From the NCBI GenBank assembly GCA_017446355.1, contig JAFSQZ010000195.1, forward strand, positions 1-40,944: DNA of 40,944 nucleotides, read 5' to 3'. Under the pieces are notes generated by a model. The model saw nothing but the letters and a program-made list of their open reading frames with translations. It made no database searches and was not told the DNA's origin. A program made the translations under genes and the position numbers. Below are positions 1 through 6,415 of the stretch, piece by piece. Numbering within the stretch: the first letter of the stretch is position 1; the number at the start of each line of letters is the position of its first letter. The DNA comes from Neisseriaceae bacterium (GTDB taxonomy: Bacteria; Pseudomonadota; Gammaproteobacteria; Burkholderiales; Neisseriaceae).

Positions 1-340
1 CAAGTTCTTTATACAAGAGTGCTGGACGCAAGTTGGCAAATAAATTTAAGTCTTTACGAATGGCTAATAAACCACGTTCAGGACGTAAAGGACGATCTAA
101 TGTGTCGTATTTTGGACCGCCTACCGCGCCCAGTAATACAGCATCGGATTGACGACAAATGTTTTGCGTGTATTCAGGATAAGGCGAACCGTATTGGTCA
201 TACGCTTCACCACCCAAAGGAGCAAATTGATAAGTGGCATCTAAACCTTGTTCAATCAGTTTGTCTAATACGCGTACAGCTTGTCCGACAATTTCAGGAC
301 CGATACCGTCTCCGCGTAAAATAGCGATTTGTTTGGTCAT
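1..340 (-). CDS. leuB: 3-isopropylmalate dehydrogenase, N-terminal part (cut by window edge)
   Basis: Oxidises and decarboxylates 3-isopropylmalate to 2-oxoisocaproate with NAD in leucine synthesis; cytosolic. The visible reading frame gives about 113 residues. It begins MTKQIAILRGDGIGPEI, the typical N-terminus with the nucleotide-contact GDGIGPE motif, and continues through GAVGGPKYD to NLFANLRPA, where the substrate-binding arginine lies. A good Shine-Dalgarno (AAGGA) sits about 9 bases before the ATG. It is the last of three co-directional leu genes, 167 bases after leuD. The rest of the protein lies beyond base 1. Confidence 0.96.
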   Translation of the reverse strand, partial: MTKQIAILRGDGIGPEIVGQAVRVLDKLIEQGLDATYQFAPLGGEAYDQYGSPYPEYTQNICRQSDAVLLGAVGGPKYDTLDRPLRPERGLLAIRKDLNLFANLRPALLYKEL

Positions 341-377
341 AAGGATTTCCTTTTATGTATCTGCGAGAACAAATGAT

Positions 378-503
378 TTCAGGCTGCCTGAAACCATTTT
401 TATTGAAAAATAAACATTCAGGCTGCCTGAAAAGTTTTGGTTTTAAAAGTAATGATTGCTTTAATAGTCTAGCAATTATTTAGTTTGTTTCAGGCAGCCT
501 GAA
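378..503. repeat. three palindromic DNA uptake sequences in the leuD-leuB spacer
   Basis: Three perfect copies of the 15-bp palindrome TTCAGGCWGCCTGAA lie at 378-392, 417-431 and 489-503. Each contains a 12-mer DUS on both strands. DUS are bound by the minor pilin ComP during natural transformation in Neisseriaceae (family knowledge). The second and third copies are reverse complements, so they could fold together in the leuCDB transcript. Confidence 0.9.
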
Positions 504-507
504 AATA

Positions 508-1152
508 TTAAATTTGGTGAAATAACCAAGGTTGTTGTGCTTTGCGTTGGTTTTCAAAAGCTTTGATTTCATCAGCGTGTTGCAAGGTTAAGCCGATTTC
601 ATCTAAACCATTGAGCAAGCAATGCTTGCGATGCTCGGTAATGTCAAAGTGAAAAACTTTGCCACTGGGTGTGCTTACGGTTTGTGCAGGCAAATCAATG
701 TTTAACTGATAGCCTTCGTTGGCAAACGTTTCTTGAAAGAGTTGCTCCACATTTTCTTCACTTAATACGATGGGCAATAAGCCATTTTTATAACAATTAT
801 TGAAGAAAATATCGGCAAAACTGGGGGCAATAATGGCGCGAAAACCGTAATCATCTAATGCCCAAGGTGCGTGTTCACGTGATGAGCCACAACCAAAATT
901 TTTGCGTGTCAGCAAAATTTGCGCGCCTTGATAACGCGCTTGATTCAGCGAAAATTCTGGATTAAGTGGTCGTTTACTGTTGTCCATACCTGGTTCGCCA
1001 TGATCTAAATAACGCCATTCGTCAAAACAGTTTACGCCAAAACCAGAACGTTTAATGGATTTTAAAAATTGTTTAGGAATGATTGCATCGGTGTCTACAT
1101 TGTTGCGGTCTAATGGTGCAACCAAAGCTTTAAGTGTATTAAAGGATTTCAT
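508..1152 (-). CDS. leuD: 3-isopropylmalate dehydratase small subunit
   Basis: Small subunit of isopropylmalate isomerase, which with LeuC converts 2-isopropylmalate to 3-isopropylmalate in leucine synthesis. The protein has 214 residues, the usual length. It starts MKSFNTLKALVAPLDRNNVDTDAIIPKQ and carries the swivelling-domain signature NFGCGSSREHAPWAL near residue 85. It follows leuC by 38 bases in the same direction, with one DUS in the gap. The start is set by the conserved N-terminus. Nothing unusual was seen. Confidence 0.97.
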   Translation of the reverse strand: MKSFNTLKALVAPLDRNNVDTDAIIPKQFLKSIKRSGFGVNCFDEWRYLDHGEPGMDNSKRPLNPEFSLNQARYQGAQILLTRKNFGCGSSREHAPWALDDYGFRAIIAPSFADIFFNNCYKNGLLPIVLSEENVEQLFQETFANEGYQLNIDLPAQTVSTPSGKVFHFDITEHRKHCLLNGLDEIGLTLQHADEIKAFENQRKAQQPWLFHQI

Positions 1153-1190
1153 ATTTTTTCCTAACTTTCAGGCAGCCTGAATACGTTTGT

Positions 1191-2594
1191 TTACAAGGTG
1201 CGAACATCAGTAAAATGTCCCGTTACCGCTGCTGCGGCTGCCATAGCTGGACTAACTAAATGTGTACGTCCGCCATTGCCTTGACGACCTTCAAAATTAC
1301 GATTGGAAGTGGACGCGCAACGTTGTTGTGGTTCTAAACGGTCTGCATTCATCGCTAAACACATTGAACAACCTGGTTCGCGCCATTCAAAACCTGCTTC
1401 AATAAAGATTTTGTCCAAACCTTCAGCTTCAGCCTGCGCTTTTACCAAGCCTGAACCAGGTACAATCAAAACACGTTGCACGTTGTCTGCTTTACGGCGA
1501 CCTTTTGCCACAGCAGCAGCAGCGCGTAAATCTTCAATGCGACTATTGGTGCAAGAACCGATAAAAACAATATCCACAGGAATTTGATTGATAGGTGTGC
1601 CTGCGCTTAAACCCATATATTCTAACGCACGTTCCATACCCGCACGTTTAACAGCATCTTGCTCATCAGCTGGATTAGGAATGCAATCATTGATGCTTAA
1701 CACCATTTCTGGCGATGTTCCCCACGTTACTTGTGGTTCAATATCTTCGGCGTTGAAACGGAATGTTTTGTCAAATACCGCACCATCGTCTGAAACCAAA
1801 GTTTTCCAGTAAGCAACGGCTTTATCCCAATTTTCACCTTTTGGTGCAAAAGGTTTGTCTTTAACGTAGTTAATGGTGGTATCGTCCACAGCAACCATAC
1901 CTGAACGCGCACCTGCTTCAATCGCCATATTACACAGCGTCATACGTCCTTCCATACTCAAACTGCGAACGGCTGAACCACCAAATTCAACGGCATAACC
2001 TGTGCCACCTGCTGTGCCAATTTGTCCAATAATGTATAAAGCAAGGTCTTTGGCTGTAATCCCTGCTTTCAGGCTGCCTGAAACTTCAATCAACATAGAT
2101 TTGGATTTTTTGGCAGTAATACATTGGGTTGCCATTGTGTGTTCCACTTCGGAAGTACCAATACCGTGCGCCAATGCGCCAAATGCGCCGTGTGTTGAAG
2201 TATGCGAATCACCGCACACCACCGTCATACATGGCAGTGTTGCGCCTTGTTCAGGACCCATCACATGCACAATCCCCTGCCCTTTGTCTTTAAAAGGGAA
2301 ATACGCCAACGCGCCAAATTCTTTAATATTGCTGTCTAATGTGTCCACTTGCAATTTAGAAATTGGGTCTTGAATACCTTTATCCCAATCACTGGTAGGT
2401 GTATTGTGGTCAGCAGTAGAAACCACGCTGTCTACACGCCAAAGTTTTCGATTGGCTAATTTTAAGCCCTCAAATGCTTGCGGGCTGGTAACTTCGTGAA
2501 CTAAATGACGGTCAATATACAGCAACACAGTACCATCTTCTTCTTCGCGGACAATGTGGCTGTTCCAAAGTTTATCGTATAAGGTTTGTGCCAT
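1191..2594 (-). CDS. leuC: 3-isopropylmalate dehydratase large subunit
   Basis: Large, iron-sulphur subunit of isopropylmalate isomerase (aconitase family). The 467 residues match the normal length. Cluster-ligand cysteines are visible in IGSCTNSRIEDLR (near residue 348) and in GCSMCLAMN (residues 409 and 412). VCGDSHTSTHGAFG is present near residue 130. A DUS lies inside the gene at 2068-2082 and is read as the harmless stretch SGSLK. This is the first gene of leuC-leuD-leuB; leuA is not in the window. Expression is probably driven from the promoter and dyad just upstream. Confidence 0.97.
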   Translation of the reverse strand: MAQTLYDKLWNSHIVREEEDGTVLLYIDRHLVHEVTSPQAFEGLKLANRKLWRVDSVVSTADHNTPTSDWDKGIQDPISKLQVDTLDSNIKEFGALAYFPFKDKGQGIVHVMGPEQGATLPCMTVVCGDSHTSTHGAFGALAHGIGTSEVEHTMATQCITAKKSKSMLIEVSGSLKAGITAKDLALYIIGQIGTAGGTGYAVEFGGSAVRSLSMEGRMTLCNMAIEAGARSGMVAVDDTTINYVKDKPFAPKGENWDKAVAYWKTLVSDDGAVFDKTFRFNAEDIEPQVTWGTSPEMVLSINDCIPNPADEQDAVKRAGMERALEYMGLSAGTPINQIPVDIVFIGSCTNSRIEDLRAAAAVAKGRRKADNVQRVLIVPGSGLVKAQAEAEGLDKIFIEAGFEWREPGCSMCLAMNADRLEPQQRCASTSNRNFEGRQGNGGRTHLVSPAMAAAAAVTGHFTDVRTL

Positions 2595-2636
2595 AATGGG
2601 TCTTCTTTAAATAACGAAAATAAAAACAAAAGCTGG

Positions 2637-2719
2637 TATTTTAGACTTTGTAGACAAGATTGCAAGCGTGTTATGCAGTTAAACATTTTAAAAAAACTAT
2701 TTTAGACATTTTGTCTACA
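2637..2719 (-). promoter_or_regulatory. candidate leuCDB promoter with paired operator-like dyad
   Basis: On the minus strand TTGCAA (2665-2660), a 16-base spacer and TAAAAT (2643-2638) make a plausible sigma-70 promoter about 40 bases before the leuC ATG. The spacer holds TTGTCTACA. Its exact reverse complement lies upstream (plus-strand positions 2649-2657 and 2711-2719, centres 62 bp apart). A direct repeat TATTTTAGAC occurs at 2637-2646 and 2698-2707. A local dyad TAGACA-ttt-TGTCTA occupies 2703-2717. The pattern suggests a dimeric repressor bound at two sites. The regulator is unknown and the function is inferred. Confidence 0.5.
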
Positions 2720-2745
2720 TTAACAACTAGCATTATCGTTTGGAT

Positions 2746-3192
2746 TTAACGTTCGTGTTTCATTAAACGTTGTTTTTCACGTTTCCAATCCGCTTCTTTG
2801 GACGCATCACGTTTATCGTGTAGTTTTTTACCTTTGGCTAAACCAATCTCGGCTTTAATTCGTCCGCGCGTAAAGTGCAAATTTAAAGGCACAATCGTGT
2901 AACCAGCACGTTCGGTTTTCCCAATCAGTTTATTGATTTCGCGTTGATTTAACAAAAGTTTTCTGGCGCGAACAGGATTGGGTTTAACGTGTGTAGAAGC
3001 TGTTGGTAAAGCGGTGATGTGGCAACCGACCAAATAAAAAGCATCTTTTTTCCAGTGAATATAACTTTCTTTAAGTTGCACTCGCCCCGCACGAATGGCT
3101 TTTACTTCCCAGCCTTCTAACACCAATCCTGCTTCTAATTGTTCTTCAATAAAATAGTCGTGAAAGGCTTTTCGGTTGTTGGCAATAGACAT
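2746..3192 (-). CDS. smpB: SsrA-binding protein SmpB (trans-translation)
   Basis: Binds tmRNA and brings it to stalled ribosomes, so that broken mRNAs are released and nascent proteins tagged. The 148 residues match the family length. The N-terminus reads IANNRKAFHDYFIEEQLEAG, with the LEGWEVKAIRAGRVQLKESY block after it. The C-terminal tail is basic (KGKKLHDKRDASKEADWKR), as needed for the decoding centre. The tmRNA gene itself is not in the window. It lies downstream of dnaG in the same direction, after a 250-base gap. Confidence 0.97.
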   Translation of the reverse strand: MSIANNRKAFHDYFIEEQLEAGLVLEGWEVKAIRAGRVQLKESYIHWKKDAFYLVGCHITALPTASTHVKPNPVRARKLLLNQREINKLIGKTERAGYTIVPLNLHFTRGRIKAEIGLAKGKKLHDKRDASKEADWKREKQRLMKHER

Positions 3193-3208
3193 AGTGTTGC
3201 TTTCCTTT

Positions 3209-3316
3209 TTATCTTTTATACTTAATTAAACTATTGTTTTTCAGACTGCCTGAAAATCTTAATAAAATCAACTCATTTTCTGCTTGTTGCAATTCATCAA
3301 TATATTGTTCGCTCAT
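3209..3316 (-). CDS. possible 35-residue small protein upstream of smpB
   Basis: A short frame begins MSEQYIDELQQAENELILLR and ends SLIKYKR. A purine-rich AAAGGTAA lies just before the ATG, and the stop codon is 17 bases before the smpB start. The first half is acidic and would form a helix. The second half is read from a damaged DUS (one mismatch, TTCAGACTGCCTGAA) as FSGSLK. No family was recognised. It could be a leader peptide, a small real protein or chance. Only its position and ribosome site support it. Confidence 0.25.
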   Translation of the reverse strand: MSEQYIDELQQAENELILLRFSGSLKNNSLIKYKR

Positions 3317-3378
3317 TATTTTACCTTTACATTATATTTCAGGCTGCCTGAAATTAAATAAATCCGTTCTTCGTATCT

Positions 3379-3421
3379 AGGAGATTGCCACGCCATTGCT
3401 TTGCAATGGCTCGCAATGACG
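3379..3421. repeat. REP-like palindromic repeat
   Basis: The sequence starts GGAGATTGCCAC and ends TCGCAATGACGG, around a hairpin GCCATTGC-ttt-GCAATGGC (3392-3410). The same outer arms recur twice near 37.9-38.1 kb. This is the widespread bacterial 'ggagattgc...gcaatgac' type of intergenic repeat. DUS copies flank it at 3338-3352 and 3429-3443. Confidence 0.7.
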
Positions 3422-3443
3422 GTTATTTTTCAGGCTGCCTGAA

Positions 3444-5255
3444 TTATTTTAGCGTTAAGAGTTTCAATAATAATTGTTTGGCGTGTTCATCGCCTTGTGC
3501 AGCTTGTGGGCGAAGACGTTGGATTTGTTCTTTTTTGAGTTCATCAATCATACGTTTAATCCCCTCTTGAAACTCGCGTTGTTGATTTTTTTGACGTTCT
3601 TTTTGTTGTTTGGCTTCTTTGTCGGAAAGTTCGCTTTCGTTGTTTTTGGTCAAATATTCATTGTCGTGTTCCATATTTTGCAACAGATAATTGACGGTGT
3701 TTTCATAAGGCGTGTCGCGCAGGTGTTCTAATAATTGGGCGATGGTTTGCGATGGGTGTCGTTGGCAAATTTGGGCAAGATGAATGAAACACGCATAATC
3801 ATCGTTAAGCGGTAAATAATCAGGCAGCAATACGTCTTTTGCCCATTGTGGGTGAAACAATAATGTGCGAATTTGTTTTTGTGCCAAAGTAAACATTTCA
3901 GGCTGCCTGAATGTTTCGCGTGGGAGTTTGTAACTTTTTGCGCTAACATGGCGGATAGGCGCGGCTTGTCCAATTAAATGCGCTAAATTACTGGGGTCAA
4001 TGCCGACTAATTCGCTTAATTGTTGTTTTAATAAAAATGCTAATGTGGGCGCGTTGATTTGTTTGAGTAAGGGGGCTGCGCGTTGTACTAATTCGGCTTT
4101 GCTTTCTTGTTGATTGAGATTTAAATCGGCGGTTAGTGCGTTATAAAAATACGCGGATAATGTTTGACTTTGGGTTTGTAAACGTTGTTCAAAGTCGTTT
4201 TTGCCAAATTCACGCACGTAACTATCGGGGTCGTGGTCTTCTGGTAAAAATAGAAAATGTAAGGTTTTGTTGTCTTTTAGTTGTGGCAAGGCGTTTTCTA
4301 AAGCACGCCAAGCGGCTTTTTTGCCCGCACTGTCGCCATCAAAACAGAAATAAATATCATCGGTTTGACGCATTAAGATTTTTATATGGTCTGCGGTAGT
4401 GGCGGTGCCGAGTGATGCAACCGCATAACCGATGCCATACTGCGCCAAAGCAACAACGTCCATATAACCTTCTACCACCAAGATTTTTTGCGCTTCTTTT
4501 ATTGCACCACGTGCTTCGTATAAACCGTAAAGATTTTTGCCTTTGTCAAATAATGGCGTGTCAGGCGAGTTTAAGTATTTGGGTTTACTGTCGTCCAATA
4601 CGCGTCCACCAAATCCGATGATTTGTCCTGTCGCGCTGCGAATGGGAAACATAATGCGGTGGCGAAAACGGTCATATTGTCTACCTTCGTTATCCAACAC
4701 CATTCCTGTTTGTATTAGCCATTCGTTTGGGTAAGGTTGAAAAAGTTTGGCAAGCGGTGTCCAGCCTTCTGGTGCGTAACCGATGCCATAATGCGCAATG
4801 ATTTCAGACGATAAACCACGTTTTTGTACATACTGTTTGGCATTTTCGTGTGCATTTAATTGTTGTTGGTAAAACGCAACAGCTTGATTCATCACGTTTT
4901 CCATATTTTGCTGCTGGGTTTTACGCGCTTCGCGTTGTGCAGGATTTTCAGGCAGCTCATTGTTTTGATGCGGCACTTTTAAACCCACACGGTCAGCTAA
5001 ATAATGCACGGCTTCGGTAAACGATAAACCTTGATATTCCATAATGAAACCAATTGCCGAGCCGTGTGCGCCACAACCAAAACAATGGTAAAACTGTTTG
5101 CTGGGCGACACAGAAAATGAAGCTGATTTTTCTTTGTGAAAAGGACAACACGCCATATAGTTTGCACCACTTTTTTTCAAGGGTACGGCTTGGTCAATCA
5201 CTTCAACAATATCAACTTTGCTTAACAGTTCATCAATAAAATCGTGTGGAATCAT
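3444..5255 (-). CDS. dnaG: DNA primase
   Basis: Makes RNA primers for chromosome replication and works with the DnaB helicase. The 603 residues are normal. The order is: CHC2 zinc-binding domain (Cys37, His40, Cys58, Cys61), an RNA-polymerase-like core, a TOPRIM domain with the catalytic acid in VVEGYMDVVAL (Glu262) and FCFDGDSAGKKAAWRA, then a C-terminal helical domain with a charged coiled stretch before the end. A DUS at 3897-3911 is read in frame as FRQPE. The start MIPHDFIDELLSKVDIVEVI is the family consensus, although the ribosome site is weak. A DUS abuts the stop codon. Confidence 0.97.
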   Translation of the reverse strand: MIPHDFIDELLSKVDIVEVIDQAVPLKKSGANYMACCPFHKEKSASFSVSPSKQFYHCFGCGAHGSAIGFIMEYQGLSFTEAVHYLADRVGLKVPHQNNELPENPAQREARKTQQQNMENVMNQAVAFYQQQLNAHENAKQYVQKRGLSSEIIAHYGIGYAPEGWTPLAKLFQPYPNEWLIQTGMVLDNEGRQYDRFRHRIMFPIRSATGQIIGFGGRVLDDSKPKYLNSPDTPLFDKGKNLYGLYEARGAIKEAQKILVVEGYMDVVALAQYGIGYAVASLGTATTADHIKILMRQTDDIYFCFDGDSAGKKAAWRALENALPQLKDNKTLHFLFLPEDHDPDSYVREFGKNDFEQRLQTQSQTLSAYFYNALTADLNLNQQESKAELVQRAAPLLKQINAPTLAFLLKQQLSELVGIDPSNLAHLIGQAAPIRHVSAKSYKLPRETFRQPEMFTLAQKQIRTLLFHPQWAKDVLLPDYLPLNDDYACFIHLAQICQRHPSQTIAQLLEHLRDTPYENTVNYLLQNMEHDNEYLTKNNESELSDKEAKQQKERQKNQQREFQEGIKRMIDELKKEQIQRLRPQAAQGDEHAKQLLLKLLTLK

Positions 5256-5279
5256 AAGGTTAGATTATTTAAAACTTTT

Positions 5280-5590
5280 CAGGCTGGGTAGATTAAACAT
5301 TCAAGTACAACACTTGTGTTAAAGAACGGCGAGATAAGTAGCAGGCTTAATGTTGTTAGTCAGAAAGGAATATTATGGCTTACAACCATCTCACCAAATT
5401 AGAAAAATACCACATACAATGGTATCTTGACAACAAATGCACATTAAGAAAAATTGCCATTGCATTAAAACAAACCGTATCAACCATTAGTCGCAAAATT
5501 ATTCGTTGCAAAGCAGCTGGGTATAGCCAATACACTGCTGATTATCTAAACAATGAAATGATTTGTTTCGCCACATTTTATTCAGAATAA
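5280..5590 (+). mobile_element. IS30-type insertion sequence remnant: left end plus transposase N-terminus
   Basis: Begins with an IS-end-like segment (GGTAGATTAAACATTCAAG and on) that also occurs, with changes, at 38083. A ribosome site (AAAGGAA) and ATG at 5375 then open a frame MAYNHLTKLEKYHIQWYLDN. The first 55 or so residues match the helix-turn-helix of IS30 transposases (LRKIAIALKQTVSTISRKI, then GYSQYTA). The frame loses similarity after about base 5560 and stops at 5590. The whole DDE domain is missing, so it is a dead fragment. Confidence 0.75.
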
Positions 5591-5620
5591 TAGATACACG
5601 ATGCATAAGCATTTCTATCT

Positions 5621-5660
5621 AAAAAAAGACAGATGTTAATTCAAACATCTGTCTTTTTTT
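5621..5660. terminator. bidirectional rho-independent terminator
   Basis: A perfect 17-bp stem (5621-5637 with 5644-5660), with loop AATTCA, is flanked by A7 on the left and T7 on the right, so it can work in both directions. It lies 15 bases after the cspA stop and is most likely the cspA terminator. Confidence 0.9.
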
Positions 5661-5675
5661 GCTTACGCCTAGAAA

Positions 5676-5879
5676 TTAAGCGTCTTGAATATTGGTCGCC
5701 TGCAAGCCTTTTGGACCTTCTGCAACATCAAAAGAAACTTTTTGACCTTCTTTTAAGGTTTTAAATCCTTCCATATTGATGGCAGAAAAGTGTGCAAACA
5801 AGTCATCGCCACCTGCATCAGGAGTGATAAAACCAAATCCTTTTGCATTATTGAACCATTTTACTGTGCCAGTTGCCAT
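5676..5879 (-). CDS. cspA: cold shock protein, CspA family
   Basis: Small single-stranded nucleic acid binding protein (67 residues, one cold-shock OB-fold domain) acting as RNA chaperone or antiterminator. Both RNP motifs are visible: KGFGFI and DLFAHFSAI. The start MATGTVKWFNN is the family consensus. It is transcribed alone away from clpS and ends in the strong terminator at 5621-5660. Cold-shock regulation through the upstream leader is possible, but no specific element could be identified. The exact paralogue (CspA, CspC, CspD and so on) cannot be told from sequence alone. Confidence 0.95.
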   Translation of the reverse strand: MATGTVKWFNNAKGFGFITPDAGGDDLFAHFSAINMEGFKTLKEGQKVSFDVAEGPKGLQATNIQDA

Positions 5880-6007
5880 AAGATATTACTCTTTCCTACA
5901 AAAATTAAGATTAAAAAAACAGCGAAAGGTGGCGCAGATTTTAATGAAACTAGCCAGCAAACTATTTTACAAGCTGCGTCGTTTTCGCTAATATGGCGTT
6001 TTACTTT

Positions 6008-6037
6008 GCTTGATATTTTCTGTCAAGCACGTTTTTT
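6008..6037 (+). terminator. terminator-like hairpin in the clpS leader
   Basis: GCTTGA, a 9-base loop and TCAAGC are followed after AC and G by T6. It sits 55 bases before the clpS ATG. The stem has only 6 bp, so it may be a weak attenuator or chance. Confidence 0.3.
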
Positions 6038-6091
6038 GAAAATAAGCTTTTTTGCACATATGCAAGAAAAAAATACAACACAAGTACGCTT

Positions 6092-6415
6092 ATGACTACT
6101 GCTACTCAAATTCAAGAACAAATTTCTTTGAACCAGCAAACCGCGAAAGAAGAAGTTTCAACACCCAAAAAATATGGCGTTTTTTTGCTGAATGATCATT
6201 ACACGCCAATGGATTTTGTGGTGGATATTTTACAAAATGTTTTCAGGCTGCCTAAAACACAAGCTGTAACGATTATGTTACAAGTGCATCACGAAGGTAA
6301 GGGTTTGTGTGGACGATACACTAAAGATGTTGCACAAACCAAACAGCAACAAGTCTTAAATGCAGCAGTAAATGCTGGACACCCTTTGATGTGCGTAGTA
6401 GAGGAATTGGTATGA
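6092..6415 (+). CDS. clpS: ATP-dependent Clp protease adaptor ClpS
   Basis: Delivers N-degron substrates to ClpAP and blocks other substrates. The protein has 107 residues with the expected disordered N-terminal arm, then KYGVFLLNDHYTPMDFVVDIL, holding the Asn-Asp that binds the N-terminal residue, and later MLQVHHEGKGLCGRYTKDVA. The stop overlaps the clpA start as ATGA, so the two are translationally coupled. A damaged DUS (TTTCAGGCTGCCTAAAA) lies inside the gene. The ribosome site is poor; the start was taken because no closer ATG is in frame. Confidence 0.95.
   Translation: MTTATQIQEQISLNQQTAKEEVSTPKKYGVFLLNDHYTPMDFVVDILQNVFRLPKTQAVTIMLQVHHEGKGLCGRYTKDVAQTKQQQVLNAAVNAGHPLMCVVEELV

Noticed and set aside
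19..324. 101-residue plus-strand open frame at the left edge
   Set aside because: It is antisense to the clear leuB reading frame.
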